Origin: Ursus arctos
Taxonomy: Eukaryota; Chordata; Mammalia; Carnivora; Ursidae
Length of the DNA stretch: 64,000 bases
Direction: 5' to 3'
Assembly: GCF_023065955.2 (NCBI RefSeq)
Contig: NW_026622985.1
Location: forward strand, 72,281,931 to 72,345,930
The notes under the pieces were generated by a model. The model had not been told where the DNA came from and ran no database searches. It was given only the letters and a program-made list of their open reading frames with translations. The translations under genes and the position numbers were made by a program. Positions 11,720-23,523 of this stretch are shown here, piece after piece (position 1 is the stretch's first letter; every line of letters begins with the position of its first letter).

Positions 11720-12450
11720 CAATCCGGTAGTTCTCCATAAGACGCCACTTCCAAGACTATCTATATTTGACCTGACTTGGAGCTCCTATGGTGGAATAAA
11801 CTTCTCTCCAGGAATGATTGTGAAAAGCAATTACAGGGAATTGATTAACTTTGGTCCCCTGAGTTGAGAAAATAAGACTTGGGGTAAATTATAGGCAAAC
11901 CAAAAAAGTTTAAAAGGAAACATTGAAAAATAAGATGTCCATAGAATTTTTGAAAAGCTCCAGCATATTCCTGGGAAGCCATAAGGCCAAACACATGGAT
12001 AGGTCTGTGTTTTTGCCCAGGAAAGATTTGAGACATCCTAAATTTTCCTCTTGGCCTGTCACTGAGGCTTTGTTCAAGCAGGAAATAAAGACAAAGGCAG
12101 AATTGTTATCAGACTGGTTGAATGTCGAAGGTGTGGCCTGATACACACACATACAGACACACAGCCTCTCATAAGAGATGGTAAAACACAGGTGGTTTAG
12201 GAAATCTCTGTGCAATCATTAGCTGACCACTGAACTAACTGAGTAGAGACTCAAGTGGCCAAATCTGGCAAGGAATATCGACCTTACAAATTTAGCTCTG
12301 AAAACATACTAAACAAACAAACAATAACAACATGCCCTGGAGAGGATTGAGATTCTGATTTCCAAAACTGATGCATTATATTACTTAAAATTTGAAGGTT
12401 TCAGCAAAAAATTATGAGACATGCAAAGAAATCAGAAACTAGCAGTTTAG
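11720..12450 (+). mobile_element. Old L1 relic, 5' region
   Basis: The stretch resembles the 5' region of old mammalian L1 (L1M) elements. Recognisable blocks include CATATTCCTGGGAAGCCATA, GACAAAGGCAGAATTGTTAT, CTGTGCAATCATTAGCTGAC and ATGCCCTGGAGAGGATTGAG. A short CA-rich tract lies at 12142-12164. It accounts for overlapping open stretches of 72 and 101 codons on the two strands, which are not genes. Confidence 0.65.
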
Positions 12451-12909
12451 AGGAGATAATATTTATTTTCTAGAGCCATAGAATGTTAAATTATATTCTA
12501 TTTCTGACCATGAGGTACTAATTTGTAAACAACTAAAACAATGAAAAAATATATAATACAATTGTTTATAGATATTGAGTTAAAGACAGTACAGGTTTGT
12601 TATTCCTATAAGAAGGGAAATAAATTATATATACTCTGTTATCACACTGAATTTCTGCCTGGAAGTATTATGGACAGAAGTTTAAGGAATGATATTGTTA
12701 GCAGAACACTCAGTTGCAGAGAGAGTAATCAGAACAGAAGAAAATTAGGTGTCTGGAATCTGAGACACTGAGAACTGGAGAGGAGGAAAAGAACCACAGA
12801 AGAGTACATAAGGATCCTGATATTCCTGTGGGTGAATAATAAACCTCACCTGGAAAGATGAAACTCTCTAAGTCTAGGCAAAGAATGAGTCCTTAAGTGT
12901 CCACAAAAT
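12451..12909. other. Unassigned sequence between two L1 pieces
   Basis: This probably holds highly diverged or rearranged L1 sequence, since both neighbours are sense L1 and most of ORF1 and ORF2 is missing between them. I cannot align it to any part of L1 by eye. Confidence 0.3.
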
Positions 12910-14140
12910 TACATCTGTAATGAGTGGATTTAGCCAGGTTGCAGGATAAAAGATTAATATAAAAATAGTTATATTTATATATGCTAGCAGTAAACAATTG
13001 AAAAAATATTTAAAAACATTTACAATAGAATAAAAAATAAACAAAATATGTTCAATACTGGAACAATAAAAAGCTATGAAGTGTTGCTGAAAGATATTAG
13101 AAACACCTAAAAAATATAAAAATATGCCATGTTCATGGATTGAAATACTTATTGTTGATAAGTTAACTGTACCCAAATTGATCTATAGATTGAACACACT
13201 TTCAATCAAACAAATCCCCATTCACTAGTACTTTTTGTAGAAAATTGAAGGTTTTGTAGAGAAAGAGCAGGAGCTAGAGGTAAAGGTAGATATTTATTAT
13301 ATATGTGTACATTATATACATATACATATAATACATATATATTAGATACATCTGTATAATTGAAGGATCTAGAAAAAGCCAAAAGAAACTGTTGGAAAAT
13401 ATCTCTATTTGATTCTAAGACCAGCTATAAAGTTATTATAATCAAGACCTTATGATACTGATATATTGATAAATATATACATCAGTGACATAGAATAGAT
13501 AATCAAGAATCAGACTCATTATTTGTCCATTATACCACAATAAAGCTGGGGGGAAAAACGATATAGACCTGCACCTATATGGCCAATTTATTTTTTTAAA
13601 TGATGCCATAGAGGAAATTAAAGTATTTTCAACACATAATGCTAGAACAACTGAATAGCCATAAGAAAAAAAAAATTGTCCTCAATTATCATGTCACAAC
13701 ATATCCAAAAATTAAATTATTACTCTGATGGTAGGAATGCTAAATGAGACAAAGATCATGCAACACACATTTTTATACGGTCAACCATAGACCTGCCATA
13801 AGACCCAGCAATTGCCCTAGGTATTTACATTTGAGAAATGAAGTATACGCCTACAGAAATATTTTTTCACATATATTAATAGTGAACTTTTTAATAATAT
13901 ACAATACTGGAAATAATACAGATGTCTATTTATAGATGACTTATGATGTACATACATTAGAATACCACAGAGAAATGAAAAAATAAAGATAACCAGAACA
14001 ATTTGAATTAATCACAAAGCATTATGCTGAGTAAAAGAAGGCATACATAAAGATTTACATTAGTCACAACTCATTGAACCAAAGACTTAACATGAATTAA
14101 TTTTATTGTGTGTAAATTATACTTCAAAGGATGTGATGAA
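12910..14140 (+). mobile_element. Old L1 relic, ORF2 C-terminal part and 3' UTR
   Basis: The ORF2 text begins near TGAGTGGATTTAGCCAGGTT, passes a block ending TTCATGGATTGAAATACTTA, and continues to an L1 3' end like TGTGTAAATTATACTTCAAA near 14110-14130. It is heavily disrupted by stops and a TA-rich patch (13295-13345). It probably belongs to the same insertion as 11720-12450, with an internal deletion. Confidence 0.65.
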
Positions 14141-14819
14141 AGATATTTCAGTAAAAAAATCCCTTTATATTAAAGTTAAAATCTAAGGCTGAAGTTAAAA
14201 CTCTAGTTTCACAGAGATATTTTCATTGAAATATATTTAATTTGAAGTCTTCTAATATTTAAGACCAAAGTATAAAACAAAATCTAATATGGGAAATTCC
14301 TAACGACTAATTTGATTGATTCAGATTTTTTTCCATGAAAAATAAAATAATGTTTTTTTCTTTCAACAAATGAAATATTTTTATTTAATAATGAAATTCA
14401 TGAAACCTCTTATGTTTCCTTTATTTCCTTTAGATGCCAGAGTGCAGTGACTAAATATGCTTTCAACTATAGCAGTGTTATACTAAATAGATAACATATT
14501 TGTTTCCTTCTCATTTTATATTTGAATTTGTATGAGTGTATATATAAGTACCACATTGTATATGTGAGTTTATCGCAAATATCATTATATTTTAAGTAGA
14601 TTTAGAAAGGCTTTGATTACAGTAGAATTACTTAACAAAAAAGAAAAAAAATCAGCCTTTTCCTAGTTTAGTAATGAAGTGGTGCAGAAATGTCACATGT
14701 AAAGACTTCAGCCTTTTTATGGACAAAATATTTTATTCTCCAAATGTAGATAATAGAAAATTCAATACTCTAAAAAAATTGATGTTGTGGGGACATAGTT
14801 TATTCAGAAAGGTTGTACT
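14141..14819. other. Unassigned AT-rich sequence
   Basis: No repeat family or gene signal was recognised. Confidence 0.4.
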
Positions 14820-15110
14820 GGGGATTAATGCATTTATTATGTCATTATTTATTGAACACCTAATATATGTCAGACACCATTTTCAGTACTTAGAATATGT
14901 GAATTAATAAAGCAAAGATACCTGTTGTGAAACTTTTTAAATATTGATGAGGATAAGAGAAAATATGATAAATAGATAATTTAATGTTAGAGACTGTCTA
15001 GAGCTATGAAAGAAAGAAAACATAAAGCAGGATAATGGGAATCAGCTGGAACATGAGGTTGAGGGTCAATTACACTGTCAAATTTGATGGTTAAGTGAGA
15101 TTGGAAAAAA
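14820..15110 (-). mobile_element. L2 LINE 3' end
   Basis: TTATTGAACACCTAATATAT and the following GTCAGACACCATTTTCAGTA are the reverse complement of the typical L2 3' end (consensus ...GTGCCTGGCACATAGTAGG...). The similarity fades after about 15100. Confidence 0.6.
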
Positions 15111-15325
15111 TACTTGCTAAAGCTGAGATTTATTTTAGAGCTTTCTCGCTTTCCTTTTTTGGATGAATGGCCCTAAAGTAGAGTGTAGTTGCATGTGGCA
15201 GCCAACAGCACATTCCAGGAGTGGATTGGATCCACAGTCAGGGCATGTTAGAGGTCAAAAACTTAAGGTCAGGGACAAGGGGTTTTATTAGATATTAAAT
15301 TTTAGCTTTATGTAGGATAGTGGAC

Positions 15326-15400
15326 TAAAATGCCTTGAGATATACATAAATACAATATTGGGTTAAAATACCTTGAAAAATACATAAATATGATTGTCCT
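15326..15400. repeat. Two-copy tandem duplication, period 38 bp
   Basis: The unit begins TAAAATGCCTTGAGATATAC at 15326 and recurs at 15364 as TAAAATACCTTGAAAAATAC with a few substitutions. Confidence 0.7.
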
Positions 15401-15425
15401 TGACTCATAGAACTTGAAAGTCAAC

Positions 15426-15616
15426 ATTTTTTTGAAGATTTATTTATTTATTTTAAAGAGAGAGAAAGTACACACACAAGTGGGAGGGGCAGAAGGAGAG
15501 GCAGAGAGATCTTAAGCAAACTCCACACTGAGTGGACTCAATCCCATGACCCTCGAGATCATGACCTGAGCCAAAACCATGAGTCAGGCTCAACCGACTA
15601 TGCCACACAGGTGCCC
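15426..15616 (-). mobile_element. tRNA-Lys-derived carnivore SINE, older subfamily
   Basis: Plus-strand order is GATTTATTTATTTATTTT, a GA-rich section, GATCATGACCTGAGCC and CACACAGGTGCCC. An 11-bp target-site duplication with one mismatch (TGAAAGTCAAC at 15415-15425, TGAAATTCAAC at 15617-15627) frames it. Confidence 0.9.
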
Positions 15617-15627
15617 TGAAATTCAAC

Positions 15628-16114
15628 TTTTAATTAAGGTGAAATTTAGTACCCATCCCATATTACCTTTGCCCTCAACACAAACCTTAGCTGGTCATGG
15701 TTCCTTATGTGGTCAGGTGACCCAATCATTCATTTCTGCAGTGTCTGGACCATTAGTAGTCCTACCTGAGTAGTTTGTTGTAGTTTTCCATTGACTTTAA
15801 TCATGGCTTGGTTACTAAGAGATATTCCAAGGAAACTGTATCACAGACATAGTCTTCCTTACTTCTTTTGTACAGTAGTGGCACAATTTCTCCTTAGAAA
15901 TGATCATTAGTCACCCCAGGCAGTATAATAACTCCTTTTTTTGCCTATTAATTTAGTCATAGGGAACCCAAAATGACATAGTAGTAGTTTTAAAAACAAT
16001 CGTTATTAATACTTTCTTTTTCTTTTTGATAAATTCCTTAGGATTTGTCTATTTAGAACAATAGTATTTGTGAATAAGGATATATATATATCCTTATCGT
16101 TTAGTACCTCTGGT
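15628..16114. other. Unassigned sequence with a perfect 24-bp palindrome
   Basis: No repeat family was recognised. Positions 16074-16097 form an exact inverted repeat, ATAAGGATATAT followed by ATATATCCTTAT, with no spacer. Confidence 0.5.
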
Positions 16115-18220
16115 TTAGAACCTCTGGTTCAGTGTTGAATAGAAGTGCTGAAGGCAAACATTTTTTTTTCTCTTTTACTTTTTTTCTAGACTTAATGTGA
16201 GAGTGTTCAAAATTTTATCATTAAACATTACATAAGCTCTGGGCTTTAGTACATTCCTTTTGAAATTGTGAGGGAGAGCTCTTTGACTCTTAGTTTGTAA
16301 AGAGTTTTTAAAGACTATCAAATTTTGTCAAATTCTATTTCTTTTTTTTTGTTGAATTCTCTATGAAGATGATTGTGCATTTTTCTCCTTGAATTTCTTA
16401 ATGTGATTATTTTTCAAATATCTAATTTTGAATATTTTTATTAAATTTTGAATATTTAAAATAACATTGGTTATCCTGCATCTCATTTTTATATTGGTAG
16501 ATTTTCCAATTATTTTGAAGATTTTTTTTTTAATATTTAAGAGGGATATTGTTTGTAATTTTACTTTCTTGTAACATTCTTATCAAGGGTTGATAACTGA
16601 GTTATACTGACCTCATGAATGGGTTGAATAGTGTTTCCACCACCCCCACTTTCTGAAAAAGTTTGTGTAAAACTATTTATAAATTCTTCCTTAAAAATTT
16701 TATTGAAATTCCATGTGAAATAGTCTGGGTATGGGTGTTTCTTTTGGATCAAGTTTTAAAGTACAAATATAATTGCTTTAACAAATGTTAGACTTTCATA
16801 TTTTTTGTTTATTTTTCTCTGTTTTGATAGATTGTGTTATCAAAGATACTTTGCACTTTGTTGATTATGCTAACATAGAGTTGTTCATAATATTCTCTTA
16901 TTGTTTTAATGTCTGCAGGTTATATGGATGTCCTCTCTTATTCCTGACATTGGAAATTTGTGTATTCTCTCATTCTTAGGGACAGTTGTTAAGGGTATTT
17001 TTTTTATTAATTTTTTCATGGAAGTATTTTTTTGGTTCTAAGACTTTATTGTTTATCTGTAATTCTCTTTCATAGAGTTTTTCTTTTTTTATTTCTTTTC
17101 TATTTTATGTTTAATTTGTCCTTTTTTTGTCAATCTTGTGGCAGAACTTAGATCACTTATTATAAAATATCTTCCTTATTTAATATTGAAAGCCATTCAT
17201 TTCCTATTTACTACTCTAGATTTATTCCACATACTGAGTATGTTATGGTTGAATTATCATTTAGTTCAAAGTATTTCCTAATGTTTGTGATTGACGGATT
17301 CTTGATTTATGTAGTGAGTTGCCTAATTTCAAAACATTTGGAGATTCTCTAGAGGTCTTACTCTTATTTATTTATAATTTCATTCCATTTCTGTTAGAGA
17401 ATATATCTATATCTTTTCATCTCTTTGGTATTTATTGAGTCTTGTTGCATAGTCCAGAAACATGAGTATTCCATACACACAAAATATAGCTATTCTGTAG
17501 TTCTTTGTTTCAGTGTTCTATACATGTCACTTAGATTAATTTGGTGATAGTGCTATTTGAATTTTCTCTATCTAAATCATTTGATCCTTTTTATGTTTTT
17601 CATTATTCAGGTAAACATTTTAAATTCTTCAATTCTGAAGGAGCACTGCTTTATTTCACTCTTTAGGCTTCTTATGTTTGCCTCATATGTTTTTAAGTTA
17701 CTTTATTAGGTCCATATACTTTAAGAACTATTATGTCTTCTTGATGAATTCACATATTCGTCATTGTGAAATCCGCTTCATCTCTGATAATATTCCTTAA
17801 CCTTGGAGTCTATTTTGTTTACTATTAATATAGTCGTGTTATTGTGCTTAGGGTTTACATGATATCTCCTTACCAATGTATTTAGATTTAAAGTGTCTTT
17901 GGCATAAGTTGATGTTATCTGTTTCTTGATTTTAATCCATTCTGAGAATTTTTGCTTTCATTTTCAGGGCTTAGTCACTTTACATTTAGTATAATTATTT
18001 ATACAACTGTGTTTAAGTCCACCTTTTGCTAATTGATTTTGATCTATCATAGCTGTGATGTGATTCATTGTTCCTTCTTTCCTAGAGATCTTCATTTCCA
18101 CCTTACACAAATTTGATTCATCTTGAAGAATTTTCCTTGCTATTTCTAGTACTGTGAGGTTCTATTTTATGTTAAAATGTTTTTATTTGTTTTAACTTTT
18201 AAAGTATTTTTGTTAGATAT

Positions 18221-18390
18221 AGGTTATCAAATTATATATATTATATATTTATATATAATAAATATATATAGGTTATCAAATATTATATATATTATATATT
18301 TATATATAATAAATATATATAGGTTATCAAATATTATATAATATATTATATATAATAAATATAATAATAAATATATAATATTTATATACA
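18221..18390. repeat. AT-rich minisatellite, about 50-bp unit, three copies
   Basis: The marker AGGTTATCAAA recurs at 18221, 18270 and 18321, giving periods of 49 and 51 bp. Between markers the units are almost pure A/T and rich in self-complementary TATATA/TTATATAA blocks. The array starts within recognisable antisense L1 text and degenerates into TA-rich sequence up to about 18450. Confidence 0.85.
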
Positions 18391-18662
18391 TATTATAAAT
18401 ATAAATATTTTATATTTTAAATATATATTATAAATATATAAATATTTATATTTTTTCTAGGTTAATTTTAGGTTAACAAATTACATATTTTTTAACAAAG
18501 TTTCTTTTTGTCTTTTTTGTTACTGGAAAAAGCCAGCCACCATTCATATCTTGCAGTTATTTTAATTAATCATTATTTTAATGATGTCCATTTTCTCTAA
18601 CTGCTCTCATTATTGCATCTTAGTTTTAGTTTTTAGCAGTTTCAGTGTGATTTGCCTAGGTC

Positions 18663-18697
18663 TGTGTGCATACGTGTGTGTATGTGTGTGTGCGTGT
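18663..18697. repeat. TG-rich microsatellite
   Basis: Interrupted TG units with CATA, TA and CG interruptions lie within the antisense L1. Confidence 0.85.
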
Positions 18698-19190
18698 TTA
18701 GCATTTTTTTCTTTGTGAGGTTCAGTTTAGATAATTTTTATTGGCCTCCGAAAATACTGTGTTTTGTACTAGTAGGCAGATAATTTCAGGTGAATTGCCT
18801 TGATCTAGAGTACAGTTGGTTTTAGGTTTTATTTTGGTGAGTTTATTTCAGTTCTGCCTTTAGTCTTAAACTGTACCCCTTAATCCTATTATGCAACCCT
18901 TATCCTTAAGGCATGATTTCTGGATTTTCGCTGACACTAAGAGGTTTTTGCCAGATCCTTTAACTCGGCAGGTTTTGTACTCCTAATCCTGTCTATACAG
19001 CTCTGGGTAGCTGCTTTCATCCCTTTTAAGCAATTTTAGTCTTCCTAATGTAGTTTCCTGCTGTGTTCCTGCAGGGTGCCCTCTCAGCCTCCTTTTGCAC
19101 AGTTAGAAAGTCAGCCATAGTTTGAAGTGAATTTGTGTATTTGATGGTTCACCCTTCTGTTTCTTTTTGCTGAGATTCTCCTCCTTCAAT

Positions 19191-19604
19191 GTGCAGTAAA
19201 ATATATTGTATAAATTAGAAAGTATTCTCTGTTATGTTACTGTGTTCAAGTTATTATATTGTATTATACTATATATAAGATAAGCCATACTATACATTGT
19301 ATATACTCCATGTATGCCAAAACATACATAATGTACATATAATATATATTTGTAGTTTACATAGTCTATTACTATTATTTGGAGAAAGATTAATTAGATA
19401 TAATTTATTTTGTTATTAATGGAATTTAAATTCCTGAAAAACGATTTTTGTTTTAGATTTATTTTTTAAACAGAAATACACTAAATTCATATTAAAAGTA
19501 AAATATAATTAATTCCTAATGTTCTTAGTGGATATTTAAAACACAAAATAAAAAAATATTAAGTAAAAAACAGTGGCTATAAAATAAATTGATTATATTA
19601 ATGT
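19191..19604. other. Unassigned, very AT-rich
   Basis: TATA-rich, low-complexity text with no family recognised. Confidence 0.4.
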
Positions 19605-19800
19605 ACTAAATGCTTTTGTTTGGTGCTCTAAGTTTGTAAATGTACTTATCATTTTATTTGATCTAACCATAATCCTACAAACCAAGTACTATAATAATCT
19701 CTTATATAGTGATGACAAAAGGGATATTAGAAAAATAAAGTCACTTACCCAAGTTCTATTATTAGGAGATAAAGGCTTGACCTATACCTGTTTTATAATA
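19605..19800 (+). mobile_element. MIR SINE
   Basis: A block reading CATTTTATTTGATCTAACCA, then AAGTCACTTACCCAAGTTCT and GGCTTGACCTATACCTG, follows the order of the MIR core and its tail (consensus ...CTCATTTAATCCTCACAAC... and ...TAACTTGCCCAAGGTCACAC...). It is old and diverged. Confidence 0.65.
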
Positions 19801-20087
19801 ACAAATCCAATGTTGAGGTTCAAATACCAAAAACTTTATCTATAAAGATCTTTTGAAGTTCCTTGAAGGAGGAATGATAAATCTGTTTCAGTGAAGACAA
19901 GGGCAAGTGGGAAACTTTAGATTGGGAAATAAGAAAATAGATCAGTATATCAATGAAATCAGAATCTCCTACATTCTAGACCTGCATCAGGTAGTTTTTA
20001 TAGTGTTAGTGAACAAATAAGAATTTTGTTCTTTGCAGTTCTTTTTCAGTGTGAGAGAACAACAATTTGAAAGTGGAAATACTGTTT
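19801..20087. other. Unassigned sequence
   Basis: No repeat or gene signal seen before the target site of the next L1. Confidence 0.4.
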
Positions 20088-20104
20088 TTGTATTTTCTGT
20101 TCTT

Positions 20105-20417
20105 TTTTAAAAAATTTTAATTGCAGTTAGTTAACATAGAGTGTTATATTAGTTTCCAGTGTATAATATAGTGGTTCAGCAATTCCATACATCACCCGTG
20201 CTCATCGAAAGTGCACTCCTTAATCCCCAACACCTGTTTCATTCATCCCCCACCTACCTCCCTTCTGATAACCATTAATTCTCTATAATTAAGAGTCTGT
20301 TTCCTGATGTGTCTCTTTCTTTTTTCCCTTTGCTTGTTTGTTTTGTTTCTTAAGTTCCACATAGAGTGAAATCATGTGGTATTTGCCTTTGTCTGACTGA
20401 TTTATTTCACTTAGCAG
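20105..20417 (-). mobile_element. 5'-truncated carnivore L1 3' end
   Basis: The plus strand shows AATTGCAGTTAGTTAACATA, ACTCCTTAATCCCCAACACC and AGTGAAATCATGTGGTATTT, which is the reverse complement of the carnivore L1 3' UTR and ORF2 end. The 313-bp insert lies between 17-bp duplications differing at one base (20088-20104 and 20418-20434, TTGTATTTTCTGTTCTT type), so this is a complete, severely 5'-truncated insertion. Confidence 0.88.
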
Positions 20418-20434
20418 TTGTATTTTCTATTCTT

Positions 20435-21849
20435 AAGCACTTGGAACCCTTGGGAAAGTTCTCACTTTTACTCCACATGAAGTTTTTCTTTTAGTGATGG
20501 TATTTGGCAACCCACCCTTTCCCCTAATCCTAAATCCTTTTCTTCCTCTTCTCCTTGGGCAGTCACCATTTTTCAGTGAAATCTAGATATCTGGAATAAT
20601 CACCCTGTTACATTGCCTGAACACACACACACACACACACACACATGCACAGAGCTTGCATCTTCATGCACCATCCTATAAATAAAAGGGAATAAATTCT
20701 TTAGATATGCGAGAATCTGTTCTTTGTCATTTTGCTTGTCATGGAACAAGGGTCAAAGGTAAGTATGGGGAAAGGGAAAAGAAGTATGTGAAAATCTGTA
20801 ATGTCATGCCATGCATACTAAGCTTACAAACACACACACACACACACGCACACACACACACACGCTACTACTTTTAGTTCTAAGAGGAATGTGCTTCAAA
20901 ACAAAACAAATTCATCAATGTTAAAAATCTCTGTAGATAATGCTTCACCTGAATTACCTTATTCAATAATTCAGATGATATCATGGCAGAAGTGAGATCT
21001 GCTGAGGTAGATTCTTCTGCAGGATTTATTATGCAAACCTTTGTTCTTTTGGAGTTAAGTATCTTCACTTTTTTTTTTCTTTTCTTCATCTTTCCTGTTG
21101 TTAAATGAAATGAGCTTTCTTCTTTGTTTCATTTTCATATAACTTGGTAAAAAGCCAAAATAACCAATTTTTTAGGACTGCTCACTAATTATTTTGCAGT
21201 ATAAAGGCTTACATTTTGAGTCTCTCATATCCATATTCTGCAAGTAAATCCTAATCTATAGTCCTCTCATTATCTTATTTGTGTAGGATTATATTTGTGC
21301 AGGGTTATTTTTGTTTCCTGTTCTTAACTTATGGGGAAAAATAGATCAGATATTTAGGAAAAACTGCAAGTTTAAAATTTTACTTGCAAATGTAAATTAA
21401 TATCATACTGTCATGGTGGCAAAAACTTGATTTGTATGATATCTGGGCTGTTTAACAAACATGTCTACAACCACATCATCAATATGTTGAAGAGAATGGC
21501 ATTTGTTGAGTCATTCAGTGTTTTACCTTGCACAGGGGTAGAGATACATCTGAGTAATTATTTCTATATTATATGGTAATTAGAGTGTTTTTAGAACACT
21601 TGAGCTTCTACTTAATAAGATATCAAAGATAGAGGCAGGTTTTCAGTTTTGAACTCTGTCTTCACAGTACTTTGGATTCATTGTAGGACACGGTATAGAA
21701 ATTAAATTAGATAGTCTCTTGGTAAGGACACAGCTAATTAGTTGTGAAAACTAGACAGTGGCAACAACAATAAAGCACAGAATTGCTGAATATTTGCATC
21801 TAGATGTCCCATATAGCACTCACCTCAGCGTGCTTAAAGTTTAATTAAT
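20435..21849. other. Unassigned sequence with two CA microsatellites
   Basis: (AC)n runs at 20621-20645 and (CA)n with one CG interruption at 20830-20863. No gene or interspersed repeat was recognised elsewhere. A minus-strand open stretch at 20880-21089 begins with a Lys/Arg run produced by a T-rich tract (21069-21089). Confidence 0.5.
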
Positions 21850-22690
21850 AACAGCTCTCCCCAAAAATCTATTATTTCTAATGTATTTCTGACTATCTGC
21901 AATTTCGATGTTGACACCAAAAATGCGATTTTTATCCTTGATACCCCCCTCTTTCTCAGATCTTATTTCAAATCGGTCAAAAGTCCTGTCTTATATTTCC
22001 TGATTATTTTTCTAAAGGAGGCTCTTCTCTCCTTCCCTACTGCTACCACCTGGGGCCAGATCCCCCTAGCTGTTGTGAAAACTTGTTAGTCGAACTCTTA
22101 GCCTTCAATTTTGTCTCTCTGTTTTATTTCCACAACAGCAGTAAGTTATTCTAAGGAACTGTGATGGCTCTAAGCAAATGGCTATATGAGACTGGTTTAT
22201 ATCTTCAAAATGTTTGATAGCAAGAGGACTTGTGTGTGAAACTGAATTTGTATTATGTTTATAATAAGATTTCAAAAATATTAAATATTCCATCAAAGAA
22301 TGGAGGAGACTATTTGAAATGGGTGAAAGGCCATATTAAATTCCCACAAGAAACCCCTTTGAACCATAGCTGCTAAGAAACATGTCTCCCCATTTCTGCC
22401 TCCTGCTCAGATCCCTTTAGCAATGCCTCATTATTCTCACACGGTATGGTTTGGAAGACTCTGAGATCTGACATCTCCATCAACATCTCAGTTTCTTAGC
22501 ACATCTCTTCCCCCACTTGCTCTGTCTGTGTCAGACAAATACAGTCACTCGCATTACTGTAAATAGGATACAGACTTTGAACATTGTCTTCTATCTGTCT
22601 AGAACACACTCCTGCACCTCCAGCCTGGCTAACTCTTCAATGATCAAAAAATGACAGACTTCAGCTTTACTATACACTCTTAACAGAACT
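21850..22690 (+). mobile_element. Probable L2 LINE, two patches
   Basis: Sequence such as CTCTCCTTCCCTACTGCTAC, then TCTGCCTCCTGCTCAGATCC and CTCCAGCCTGGCTAACTCTT, follows the order of the L2 3' region in sense orientation. Several parts are missing or too diverged to place. Confidence 0.5.
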
Positions 22691-23296
22691 CTAACACTTA
22701 GAAAATTGAAACTAAAAGGGTATACACACACATATTTATTATTTATATTTATATATGTATATATAAATACATATAATAAACATATATGTACTATCTTTAA
22801 TAAACCGTGTGTGTGTGTGTGTGTGTGTAATGCCAACACCTATGCAACTAGCTATGTACCAAACTCTAGTTATATTTTCCAAAATTTTGTCACGAAGAAT
22901 AAAAGAAGGAAGAGTAAATTATTATGATCAATATAAGAAAATGGAAGCACAGAAAAAGACAAAAAAAATTGTTCCACTGTAGTCACATAGCTCTGCTTGA
23001 TGACCACCCTAAAGGAAAGCATTAAAGAAGGAAGATGAATAAACAAAGTATTAAGGATTCTGTTATTCCCTATTGTGGAGACAAATAGTCTGATGGTAAG
23101 AGAAGTGTCAAAGAAAATCTGTGATAGTGGAGGCTTCTCTACATCTGACCTAGAACTGGGAGGGATTCCAAGACTTGCTGTTTTCCAGTGCACAGTATTT
23201 AGTTGAAAGAATGAGCTAAAATCAAGGGCCTAAAGTTAGAGCATGCATGACATGCAAAAACATTGGTCAGTAAGCTGTTGTAAAAGACCAAGTGAA
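22691..23296. other. TA-rich patch, TG microsatellite and unassigned sequence
   Basis: TATATA-rich text at about 22725-22795 is followed by (GT)11 at 22806-22828. The remainder to the SINE shows no recognised family. Confidence 0.6.
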
Positions 23297-23514
23297 GGGG
23301 CACCTGGTGGCTTCAGTCGGTTGAGTGTCTGCCTTCAGCTCAGGTCATGATCCCAGGGTTCAGAAATCAAGTCCCGCATTGGGCTCCCTGCTCAGAGGGG
23401 AGTCTGCTTCTCCTTCTCCCTCTGCCTCTCCCTGCTGCTCGTGCACACACTCTCTCTCACTCTCACTCTTATTCTCTCTCAAATAAATAAATAAAATCTT
23501 AAAAAAAAAAAAAA
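23297..23514 (+). mobile_element. tRNA-Lys-derived carnivore SINE, older subfamily
   Basis: The head GGGGCACCTGGTGGCTTCAG is followed by GCTCAGGTCATGATCCCAGG, an expanded CTCTCTCAC/CTCTT section, and AATAAATAAAATCTT plus poly(A). Only a weak flanking match (CAAGTG at 23289-23294 and 23518-23523) is seen. Confidence 0.92.
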
Positions 23515-23523
23515 CAGCAAGTG

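Larger units (their letters stand above)
16115..19190 (-). mobile_element. Antisense L1 of about 3 kb (ORF2 to 5' region)
   Basis: From about 16115 (GTGTTGAATAGAAGTG) through 18130 the plus strand reads as the complement of L1 ORF2, running from reverse transcriptase toward endonuclease. Recognisable blocks are TTATACTGACCTCATGAATG, TTCCTGACATTGGAAATTTG and TTATGTCTTCTTGATGAATT. From 18130 to 19190 it reads as the complement of the upstream L1 region. The reading frame is broken throughout. An AT-rich minisatellite (18221-18390) and a TG-rich tract (18663-18697) have grown inside it. The 3' UTR is absent at the left end. Confidence 0.75.

Noticed and set aside
11910..12215. 101-codon minus-strand and 72-codon plus-strand frames overlapping each other
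   Set aside because: Both lie in the 5' region of an old L1. Open frames on both strands of a known repeat are not evidence of a gene.
22870..23193. 107-codon minus-strand open stretch
   Set aside because: No domain, no start context or splice evidence, and compositional bias explained by T-rich sequence.
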